Shown one piece after another: positions 3,951 through 9,315 of a DNA stretch of 12,718 bases. The notes beneath the pieces were generated by a model, which searched no databases, was not told the DNA's origin, and worked only from the letters and a program-made list of their open reading frames with translations. Each line of letters starts with the position of its first letter. Positions within the stretch are counted from its first letter, which is position 1. This DNA is from Candidatus Moranbacteria bacterium RIFCSPLOWO2_12_FULL_48_12. Its GTDB lineage: Bacteria; Patescibacteriota; Minisyncoccia; Moranbacterales; UBA1568. Where the stretch lies: assembly GCA_001784735.1 (NCBI GenBank), contig MFSB01000019.1:1-12718 (forward strand). Reading direction: 5' to 3'. A program made the translations under genes and the position numbers.

Positions 3951-6332
3951 TTACGCCTTCAATTTCCCATTCTCACCCACGATTCGATCGAACTCATTGT
4001 TTCCAACCTGATCCAAGCGGACGGAGAGTAACTGAGAAACACCATCGGCACCCATGGTGACACCATAGAGAAGACTGGCCTGAGCCATCGTTTCGCGGTT
4101 GTGGGTGATAGCGATGAATTGCGTATGCAAAGAGAGCTCGCGGAGCATCGTGCCGAAACGCTTGGAATTGGCTTCATCGAGAGCCGCCTCCACCTCATCG
4201 AGGACCGCAAACGGCGGCGGATTATGCGAAATGATGGCGAAGAGAAGCGCCAAGGACGTCAGGGAGCGCTCGCCGCCGGAAAGCATGGAAAGACTGGCAA
4301 TTTTCTTCCCCGGAGGGCAGGCAAAAATCTCGATTCCGATCTCATCCGCCAAAGCTTCAGCGTCGGCGGACTCGTCACTTTCCTCAATTTCCTCGCCTCC
4401 ATCCGCTAATCGGCGGACGCGCAGACGGATTTTCACAATTTCGACGTTTGCCTTGCCTCCCCCGAAAATAATCTTGAAATAGGCAGCGAATTTTTTCTTG
4501 ATTTCCTGAAATGCCTCATGAAATACCTTGTCGATTTTCTGGTCCATTTCTTTGATGACCGTCCGCAGTGATTCGGTCGCCTGTTTGAGATCAGTCGACT
4601 CGCGGGTCAAAAATGTGAAGCGCTCTTCCGTTTCCTGATATTCTTCCATGACCATTGGATCAATGGTGCCGATATGCTCCACCTCCACCTTGAGCCGAGC
4701 GATCTCCCGTTCCAATTTTTCGCGCTCGACAGGAGTGCCGTCGTATCTGAGATCCTCCACGCCCTGCGAGAGCTCTCCCCGGACCAAAGCCACGAGATCT
4801 TCTTCACGCACTTCTACGCGCGCCAACCGTACTTTCACCTCGTTCAGCTGATCTTTCAAATGCGTCAGTTTATATTCTTTTTCACGCCAATCTTTCTCCT
4901 TGCTGAAGAAAGTTTCTCGGCTGGTGCGCCCGGCCACGCGCAAAGCTTGCAATGCTCGTTCTTTTTCTCCGAGAATCTTCTGCAAAACTTCCAAACGCTT
5001 ACTGCAGATATCTTTTTCTTTCATCAAGGATGCCAAGCGCTCATCACTCAACTTTTTCTCCGCATCGGGCAAAGCAACGATCTGCTTTTTTTTGACATTC
5101 CCCTCACCGGCCTTCTCATGCAAATCGTAGAGTTTTTGCTTGATCACTTCGGCAAACTCACGAATATCCTGCAAATCTTCCAGTTTTTCGGCATTTTGAA
5201 TGCGCTTGATGAGCTCACTTTGATTGACACGAATCTCTTCGAGCGCCCTCTGCACATACTTGAGATCAACGGGTATGACTCGGATGACCTCTTCTATTTT
5301 CTGCTTTTCTTTCTCGATCTCGATCTTTCCCTCGATGATACTCCTATCGCGTAAAAGCGTATTCGCCTCATCACGCGCGCTATCCAAAGCGCGACCGATT
5401 TCCTCTTCCTGGCTTTGATCTTCCATTGCTCCCGAGGCTTCCGTCACTTCGCGCTTCAGAGTGTTGGTCTCTACTTCCAAATCAAACACCTGTTTCTGCG
5501 CCACATCGCGCTCCTTGAGAAGGCCCCCTCGTTCGCCCTGGAAATTATCCCAAAGAAAACTGTAGAGGAGCACTTGTTTGACACGCAATTTCTCCGCGAC
5601 CTCTTTACCGGCACCGGCTTTTTCCGCCTGGCGGCGCAGATTCTTCAGATGCGGTTCAATTTCCTGAAGCAGGCTATCCACACGCACCAGGTTCTCGCGC
5701 GTACTTTCCAATTTTCTCAAGGCGCGCTCTTTTTCAATTTGGTACTGCTTCACCCCGGCCGCATCCTCGAAAATCGCCCGGCGTTCAATCGGCGATGCAT
5801 TCAATACCGCATCGCTCATCCCCTGCGTGATGACGCAATAGCTGTCCTTGCCGATACCCGCTTTCGCCAAAAGATCGACGATATCGAGCAAGCGCACGCG
5901 GGCGCCATTGATCATATATTCGCTCTCGCCGCTCCTATAGACCTTCCTCGTGATGGATACTTCCGCGAATTCGATTGGGAGACGTTTGTCGGAGTTATCG
6001 AAATACAAAGTCACCGAAGCCGTGCCGAGGCGGGCTTTCTTGTCCGTCCCCGCGAAAATGACGTCTTCGGATTTTTTGCCGCGCAAATTTTTAAGCGATT
6101 GTTCGCCGATCGCCCAGCGTATCGCATCTGCCACGTTGGATTTACCGGAACCATTGGGCCCGACGATAACCGTAATACCATTTTTTCCGCTACCGGCAAC
6201 GTCCCCGCCTGCTCGCCTCGATGAGACATCGTCGAAGCGGGCCGGCGAGGCAGGAAAGTCCGGAAGAAAATCCAAAACCGTCCTCTTGGCGAAGGACTTG
6301 AAACCGTTGATTTCTAGTTTCTTTAAATACAT
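3951..6332 (-). CDS. smc: SMC-family chromosome segregation ATPase, short form without a recognisable hinge
   Basis: Both halves of the SMC ATPase head are present. The N-terminus is MYLKKLEINGFKSFAKRTVL, with Walker A GPNGSGKS (58-65) and a Q-loop region (ITQGMSDAVLNASPIERRAIFEDAAGV). The C-terminal side has signature LSGGERS (684-690), Walker B FAVLDEVEAALDEAN (708-722) and the H-loop ITHNRETM (742-749). Between them lie about 400 residues of charged coiled coil. The protein has 793 residues against roughly 1150-1190 for canonical bacterial SMCs. I see no Gly-rich hinge domain; only a short helical link occupies the middle. Two further oddities are a 27-residue insertion (residues 25-51) just before Walker A and an acidic segment (about 640-666, GGEEIEESDESADAEALADE) just before the signature region. 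Both coincide with palindromic DNA. It follows rnc by 196 nt. ScpA/ScpB are not in the window. Confidence 0.93.
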   Translation of the reverse strand: MYLKKLEINGFKSFAKRTVLDFLPDFPASPARFDDVSSRRAGGDVAGSGKNGITVIVGPNGSGKSNVADAIRWAIGEQSLKNLRGKKSEDVIFAGTDKKARLGTASVTLYFDNSDKRLPIEFAEVSITRKVYRSGESEYMINGARVRLLDIVDLLAKAGIGKDSYCVITQGMSDAVLNASPIERRAIFEDAAGVKQYQIEKERALRKLESTRENLVRVDSLLQEIEPHLKNLRRQAEKAGAGKEVAEKLRVKQVLLYSFLWDNFQGERGGLLKERDVAQKQVFDLEVETNTLKREVTEASGAMEDQSQEEEIGRALDSARDEANTLLRDRSIIEGKIEIEKEKQKIEEVIRVIPVDLKYVQRALEEIRVNQSELIKRIQNAEKLEDLQDIREFAEVIKQKLYDLHEKAGEGNVKKKQIVALPDAEKKLSDERLASLMKEKDICSKRLEVLQKILGEKERALQALRVAGRTSRETFFSKEKDWREKEYKLTHLKDQLNEVKVRLARVEVREEDLVALVRGELSQGVEDLRYDGTPVEREKLEREIARLKVEVEHIGTIDPMVMEEYQETEERFTFLTRESTDLKQATESLRTVIKEMDQKIDKVFHEAFQEIKKKFAAYFKIIFGGGKANVEIVKIRLRVRRLADGGEEIEESDESADAEALADEIGIEIFACPPGKKIASLSMLSGGERSLTSLALLFAIISHNPPPFAVLDEVEAALDEANSKRFGTMLRELSLHTQFIAITHNRETMAQASLLYGVTMGADGVSQLLSVRLDQVGNNEFDRIVGENGKLKA
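4345..4370 (-). repeat. In-frame palindromic element, AEALA type, in smc
   Basis: TCCGCC (4345-4350) pairs with GGCGGA (4365-4370). The 24-nt core differs at only two positions from the element in rpsP (3226-3251), sharing the uninterrupted 17-mer CCGCCAAAGCTTCAGCG. It encodes residues 655-663 (SADAEALAD) within an acidic segment absent from typical SMC heads. A second small hairpin, TCCGC/GCGGA (4402-4406, 4413-4417), borders the same segment. Confidence 0.8.
6180..6260 (-). repeat. 81-nt in-frame insertion in smc containing a GC-rich double hairpin
   Basis: Aligned by eye with Bacillus subtilis SMC (Walker A Lys at 37), the Walker A Lys here is residue 64. The 27 extra residues are 25-51 (from DFPASPARFDDV to AGSGKN). 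The DNA has outer arms CCTGCTCGCC (6208-6217) and GGCGAGGCAGG (6243-6253, one bulge). Inner arms are TCGATGA (6218-6224) and TCGTCGA (6229-6235), with one wobble. The insertion falls in the loop between two head beta strands, a place likely to tolerate it. Confidence 0.8.
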
Positions 6333-6342
6333 GTTCCGTAAA

Positions 6343-6447
6343 TTTCAAAATCCAAATGACAAATTTCAAGTTAACACCAAAACACAAAATGCCACAACCT
6401 CGCCCAGGCTGTTTTGACATTTGTCATTTGAGCTTTGTCATTGCTTA
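6343..6447. repeat. Intergenic AT-rich word repeat, copy B (between rnc and smc)
   Basis: The left arm has AAATCCAAATGACAAATTTC; the right arm has TTTGACATTTGTCATTTGAG, its approximate complement, around a short GC-rich centre (CCTCGCCCAGGC). The rest of the spacer (6448-6528) includes a run of CTA-words (ACTAGCTACTAAATACTAAC) and no promoter I can defend. Confidence 0.6.
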
Positions 6448-6528
6448 AAGTATATCCTATTCTGAGCCAAAAGAAAAAGGCGCAAAGCACCTTGCCAAAT
6501 ACTAGCTACTAAATACTAACTGCCAAGA

Positions 6529-7248
6529 TTACTGCCAGCCTTTGACAATCAATCCTTGGCGGGCGGCTTCGCGCTGAGCGTCTTGTTTGGATATGCCTTC
6601 GCCTTCCGCTACCAATTCTTCGCCCAAGAATACTCCCGCGATAAAATGCCGATCATGATCCGGTCCCCATTCTTTCAAGACGCGATAGCCTGGCGTCACT
6701 CCGGTTTTTTCCTGGGCCAATTCCTGAAAGCGGCTCTTGGGATCGGTGTAGAGCCCTTGCGCAAGCACCTCATCCAAATGTGAGATAATCCGTTTCTCGA
6801 TAAAGTCTTTGGCCGCATCATATCCCTGATCGATATAGAGCGCACCGATGACGGATTCCACCGCATTGGCGACCAGGTAGTTGCGCGCCCGCCCGGTGTC
6901 CTTGGCCTCGCCGCGGCTCATCAGAAGGAACTCCTGCACGCCGAGGTCGTAGCCGATTTTTCCCAGCATATCGCCATTCACGAGCGCTGCCCGAAAACTC
7001 GTCAATTCGCCTTCCGGATTATCGAAATGATCGAATAAATATTTGGTCACGACCAATTCCAACACCGCATCCCCCAAAAATTCCAAACGCTCATTGTGCG
7101 GATGCCGGTAGTCCTTGTGCTCATTGAGATAGGAACGGTGTGTCAAGGCTTCCTGAAACAGATCGGGATTGTGTATCTCGATAGCGAACTTTTTCTTCAG
7201 TTGTTCGAGGTCGATAGGGATTTCCATAATATTTCTTAAAAAAGGCAC
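6529..7248 (-). CDS. rnc: Ribonuclease III
   Basis: An endonuclease cutting double-stranded RNA, needed for rRNA precursor processing. The RNase III domain holds the signature HNERLEFLGDAVLELVV (51-67) with catalytic E53, E56 and D60, and the second half of the site ANAVESVIGALYIDQG (127-142) with E131. Position 128 is Asn where E. coli has Asp, a variant I recall from other bacterial members. A C-terminal double-stranded RNA binding domain follows (DPKSRFQELAQEKTG to SKQDAQREAARQGL, about 169-233). Length 239 from GTG (7246-7248), which directly abuts the nusB TGA; ATG at 7225-7227 would give 232 residues and is equally plausible. Neither has a strong Shine-Dalgarno sequence. Likely co-transcribed with nusB and smc. 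Confidence 0.97.
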   Translation of the reverse strand: MPFLRNIMEIPIDLEQLKKKFAIEIHNPDLFQEALTHRSYLNEHKDYRHPHNERLEFLGDAVLELVVTKYLFDHFDNPEGELTSFRAALVNGDMLGKIGYDLGVQEFLLMSRGEAKDTGRARNYLVANAVESVIGALYIDQGYDAAKDFIEKRIISHLDEVLAQGLYTDPKSRFQELAQEKTGVTPGYRVLKEWGPDHDRHFIAGVFLGEELVAEGEGISKQDAQREAARQGLIVKGWQ

Positions 7249-7797
7249 TCACGAGAGGCCTTTTTTGGTTACTTTTTTCGGAGCAACCTTGGCGACTTTT
7301 TTTGTTTTTTTCTTTTCTTCTTTCGCTGACGCTTCAAGGTTGCGTTTGTGATTCTCAGAAATATCGTCCTTCATCGGTTCGCCCATTTCGCGATAGATGG
7401 TTCCCAGCACCCCGTTGACGAAACGCGGGCTGCTGTCGCTCCCGAATGTCTTGGCCAGTTCGATAGCCTCATTGATGGCGACTTTCGGCGGCACTTCGTC
7501 GTAATTCCCGAACATCAGCTCATAAATTCCCAGGCGCAGAATATTCCTATCAATGACCGTCACCTGCTCGAGCGGCCATTCCGGAGCGCATTTCTCGATC
7601 AGTTTGTCGATAGTTTTTCGCTCACGGAGCGTCCCTTCCAAGAGATGCTCGGCAAAAGCCGTCTCCTCCAACCCTGGCGCAAATTCGCCGATATTGCGCC
7701 GCAAAACATCACGGGATTTTTCATCGTGCTTGCCCTGAAAATCCCACTCGAAGAGAGATTGCATCGCTACTGATCTTTGAAGGTGCCGGTTTGCCAT
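7249..7797 (-). CDS. nusB: Transcription antitermination factor NusB
   Basis: NusB with S10 (NusE) binds boxA RNA and supports rRNA antitermination. The all-helical domain is recognisable from MANRHLQRSVAMQSLFEWDFQ, FAEHLLEGTLRERKTIDKLIEKCAPEWPLEQV, the conserved VIDRNILRLGIYEL, and PPKVAINEAIELAKTFGSDSSPRFVNGVLG. After about residue 145 it gains a lysine-rich tail (KEEKKKTKKVAKVAPKKVTKKG) absent from typical NusB. The tail may add nonspecific RNA affinity. Length 182 against about 140-150 usual. It starts at ATG 7795-7797 with no clear Shine-Dalgarno sequence and ends at TGA directly against the rnc start. Confidence 0.95.
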   Translation of the reverse strand: MANRHLQRSVAMQSLFEWDFQGKHDEKSRDVLRRNIGEFAPGLEETAFAEHLLEGTLRERKTIDKLIEKCAPEWPLEQVTVIDRNILRLGIYELMFGNYDEVPPKVAINEAIELAKTFGSDSSPRFVNGVLGTIYREMGEPMKDDISENHKRNLEASAKEEKKKTKKVAKVAPKKVTKKGLS

Positions 7798-7822
7798 GTG
7801 TTTTGAACTGACTAACGACTGA

Positions 7823-7850
7823 CCTGCCTCGCCGACTCATCAAGACGGGC
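7823..7850. repeat. Fragment of the GC-rich palindromic family between rpmF and nusB
   Basis: CCTGCCTCGCCG (7823-7834) is identical to one arm of the palindromic insertion in smc (complement of 6242-6253), and GATGAG also recurs nearby in the same order. It looks like a shortened copy. The 108-nt spacer otherwise has near-repetitive ACTAAC/AACTCAC words with inverted complements (AACTCAC at 7851-7857, GTGAGTT at 7900-7906). Confidence 0.5.
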
Positions 7851-7905
7851 AACTCACAACTAACAACAAGAACAAACCCAATCGTCGTTGGTCGCAAGTC
7901 GTGAG

Positions 7906-8106
7906 TTATTTCTTTGCCTTCTTTATCTTTGGAGCGGTATTGACCATTTCCTTACCCTTGTATGTTCCACATTTCGGACACACGCGGTGTGAAAGGATGC
8001 GTGCCTGACACTTGGGACACTCCTGGGTATTCTTGAGAGTAGTATCGTACTGCTTGCGCGCGCGATCGCGGCGATGACGGGTGTGTCGTTGCTTCGGATT
8101 TGCCAT
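7906..8106 (-). CDS. rpmF: Ribosomal protein bL32
   Basis: A 66-residue large-subunit protein with the standard basic N-terminus (MANPKQRHTRHRRDRARKQY) and a zinc ribbon with four cysteines C30-x2-C33 and C43-x2-C46 (ECPKCQ, VCPKCG), the zinc-binding form of L32. It has a lysine-rich end (KIKKAKK). The ATG at 8104-8106 lies about 30 nt downstream of a plausible promoter. It appears to be the first gene of an rpmF-nusB-rnc-smc cluster that groups translation, rRNA processing and chromosome maintenance. Confidence 0.97.
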   Translation of the reverse strand: MANPKQRHTRHRRDRARKQYDTTLKNTQECPKCQARILSHRVCPKCGTYKGKEMVNTAPKIKKAKK

Positions 8107-8132
8107 AACGATGTAAAATGAATAACATTTTT

Positions 8133-8161
8133 ACTCTAACATCCCTCTTCTATTTTGGCAA
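8133..8161 (-). promoter_or_regulatory. Candidate promoter for rpmF
   Basis: On the minus strand TTGCCA (8156-8161, 5 of 6) and TAGAGT (8133-8138, 4 of 6) have a 17-nt spacer and lie 27 nt upstream of the rpmF ATG. Confidence 0.45.
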
Positions 8162-8164
8162 GAA

Positions 8165-8308
8165 AACCTAGAAATTACAAAACCCAATACACAAAGACCA
8201 AACAAAGCACAGACCTTAAACCAAAAACACAAACAGCCACTGAAGAATGTTTTTCCCTAATTTTGAGAATTGTGTTTTGTTTGGATTTTGTGCCTTGAAA
8301 TTATGTGC
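8165..8308. repeat. Intergenic AT-rich word repeat, copy C (between rnhB and rpmF)
   Basis: A-rich words on the left (ACAAAACCCAATACACAAAG, CCAAACAAAGCACAG) are mirrored on the right by TTTTGTTTGGATTTTGTGCC, giving an imperfect inverted repeat about 140 nt long. The composition is as in copies A, B and D. No gene is seen here. Confidence 0.55.
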
Positions 8309-8310
8309 TT

Positions 8311-9060
8311 TTAACTTTTTCTACGTTTCAAAACATTGGCAAAACGCTTGTTGACATTTTCTGGAAGCGCCAAGGGCACAGGCCTGAACGACATCCGATG
8401 AATGGGCGAGGGACCCAGGCGACGGAGCGCGTCCATATGCATCTTCGTACCGTAGCCCTTGTGCTGGGCAAAACCATAGCCGGGATATTGTTTGTCGTAC
8501 TCCACGACCATCCGATCGCGCGTGACTTTGGCGATGATGGATGCCGCGGCGATTGATTTCACTATGCCATCTCCCCCGATTACTGCCTCCTGCTGATATG
8601 AACAATTGGGTATTTTCTGATTCCCATCCACAAGAATATATACATCATTCAGACGGCCGTTAGTTTCATGTATACTTTTATATTTACGCAAAAGTTCGGA
8701 AAGCGCGGATTTCATGGCGAGAAATGTCGCTTGCAGAATATTCACCCGATCGATCGTTTCCGCATTGATAATTCCGACACCCACATAAAAATGTTCCTGG
8801 ATAAAATCAAACATTTTCTCTCGCTGTTTCTCCGAAAGTTTCTTGGAATCCCGAACCAGACTCCACGTCTTCGTATCATCTTGATTCCCAAATTTGGAAG
8901 CCTTGCTTCCAAAACTTCCAAAATTTTGGTTTTTCAAAGTGACGGCCGCGGCCACCACGGATCCGGCTAAAGGTCCCCTCCCCGCCTCATCGATACCAAT
9001 GACGAACGTATGCCCCAAAAGGCTCCGTTCTCGCTCTTTTTCAAAAGTAGTTTCTTGCAT
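8311..9060 (-). CDS. rnhB: Ribonuclease HII
   Basis: It removes RNA from RNA-DNA hybrids and single ribonucleotides from DNA. Motifs numbered from ATG 9058-9060: GIDEAGRGPLAG (catalytic D24, E25), DSKKLSEKQRE (71-81), LVDGN (D145), GGDGIVKSIAAASIIAKVTRD (D164), and QHKGYGTKMHMDAL. The upstream frame is open to 9171, but the extra 37 residues are hydrophobic and unlike the family, so this start is chosen. A possible -10 (TATACT, 9067-9072) would put the mRNA 5' end at or near the ATG. Between AAAVTL and RDSKKLS there are about 18 more residues than in E. coli RnhB (NQNFGSFGSKASKFGNQDD, 44-62), encoded by palindromic AT-rich DNA. All catalytic residues are kept. It is divergent from dnaE. Confidence 0.95.
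   Translation of the reverse strand: MQETTFEKERERSLLGHTFVIGIDEAGRGPLAGSVVAAAVTLKNQNFGSFGSKASKFGNQDDTKTWSLVRDSKKLSEKQREKMFDFIQEHFYVGVGIINAETIDRVNILQATFLAMKSALSELLRKYKSIHETNGRLNDVYILVDGNQKIPNCSYQQEAVIGGDGIVKSIAAASIIAKVTRDRMVVEYDKQYPGYGFAQHKGYGTKMHMDALRRLGPSPIHRMSFRPVPLALPENVNKRFANVLKRRKS
8888..8929 (-). repeat. AT-rich palindromic cluster inside rnhB
   Basis: Three symmetric units are packed together: the palindrome CCAAATTTGG (8888-8897), an 8-bp hairpin TTTGGAAG/CTTCCAAA with a 5-nt loop (8893-8913), and the palindrome CCAAAATTTTGG (8918-8929). CTTCCAAAA is tandemly repeated (8906-8923). The block encodes the family-atypical insertion residues near 44-58 of RNase HII. Confidence 0.7.
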
Positions 9061-9066
9061 ACTCTG

Positions 9067-9095
9067 AGTATACATCATAGTCGCATTATTGACTT
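9067..9095 (-). promoter_or_regulatory. Weak candidate promoter for rnhB (possible leaderless start)
   Basis: TATACT (9067-9072, 5 of 6) on the minus strand with a poor -35 (AAGTCA, 9090-9095) 17 nt upstream. The expected start would be near 9060, the A of the chosen ATG. Confidence 0.35.
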
Positions 9096-9103
9096 TTCTG
9101 AGG

Positions 9104-9133
9104 TTTTCATTTTTTCTAAATAAAGAGTACAAT
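9104..9133 (+). promoter_or_regulatory. Candidate promoter for dnaE
   Basis: TACAAT (9128-9133, 5 of 6) with TTTTCA (9104-9109, 4 of 6) at 18-nt spacing. It would give a dnaE leader of about 175 nt containing the hairpin, the tandem repeat and the terminator-like stem listed next. Confidence 0.45.
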
Positions 9134-9159
9134 AAAAACACAATAATTTCTCTGCAAAA

Positions 9160-9177
9160 CCCGAGGAGCAATCCGGG
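9160..9177 (+). promoter_or_regulatory. Small GNRA-capped hairpin in the dnaE leader
   Basis: CCC (9160-9162), bulge GA, GGA (9165-9167), tetraloop GCAA (9168-9171), TCC (9172-9174), GGG (9175-9177). The GCAA cap belongs to the stable GNRA class. No known riboswitch is recognised. Confidence 0.4.
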
Positions 9178-9196
9178 CTATGGGAGAAGCAAAACA

Positions 9197-9224
9197 ATGC
9201 CAAATTTCAAATGCCAAATTTCAA
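9197..9224. repeat. Perfect 14-nt tandem repeat upstream of dnaE
   Basis: ATGCCAAATTTCAA occurs twice back to back (9197-9210, 9211-9224). It uses the same words as the intergenic AT-rich repeat family (copy D, which continues to about 9315). Confidence 0.8.
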
Positions 9225-9227
9225 ATT

Positions 9228-9257
9228 CCGCTTCGCCATTTTCGGCGCGGTTTTTTT
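9228..9257 (+). terminator. Terminator-like stem with T-run in the dnaE leader
   Basis: CGCC (9234-9237) pairs with GGCG (9244-9247), and CCG (9228-9230) with CGG (9248-9250) around a 3-nt bulge, followed directly by seven T. No plus-strand gene lies upstream, so it either attenuates the dnaE leader or is a chance product of the repeat. Confidence 0.5.
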
Positions 9258-9315
9258 ATTTGATATTTTGAACATTAGGATTTGATTTGACATTTAATAT
9301 TTGAATTTTGACATT
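9258..9315. repeat. Intergenic AT-rich word repeat, copy D (directly before dnaE)
   Basis: A chain of TTGATATTTTGAACATT, TTGATTTGACATTT and TTGAATTTTGACATT words runs into the dnaE start codon. Two contain TTGACA or TTGACAT, so spurious -35 matches are expected here. No Shine-Dalgarno sequence is visible before the dnaE ATG. Confidence 0.55.

Noticed and set aside
5415..6224. 269-codon open frame on the plus strand
   Set aside because: It lies wholly antisense to smc, has no family features, and its residues mirror smc codon structure.
3951..6332. smc as a broken gene or as recN
   Set aside because: The frame is uninterrupted with all ATPase motifs, and the N- and C-terminal signatures are of the SMC rather than the RecN type.
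6529..7248. Inactive RNase III because of Asn at position 128
   Set aside because: Asn at this site is, as far as I recall, common in functional bacterial RNase III, and the other acidic residues are intact.
9061..9171. Longer rnhB start giving 37 extra N-terminal residues
   Set aside because: The extra residues are hydrophobic and unlike the family, and a -10-like box sits immediately upstream of the chosen ATG.
9160..9190. Riboswitch upstream of dnaE
   Set aside because: The small GNRA hairpin does not match any riboswitch consensus I know; only a hairpin is claimed.
9197..9224. CRISPR-like repeat
   Set aside because: Only two 14-nt units with no spacers; a simple tandem duplication.
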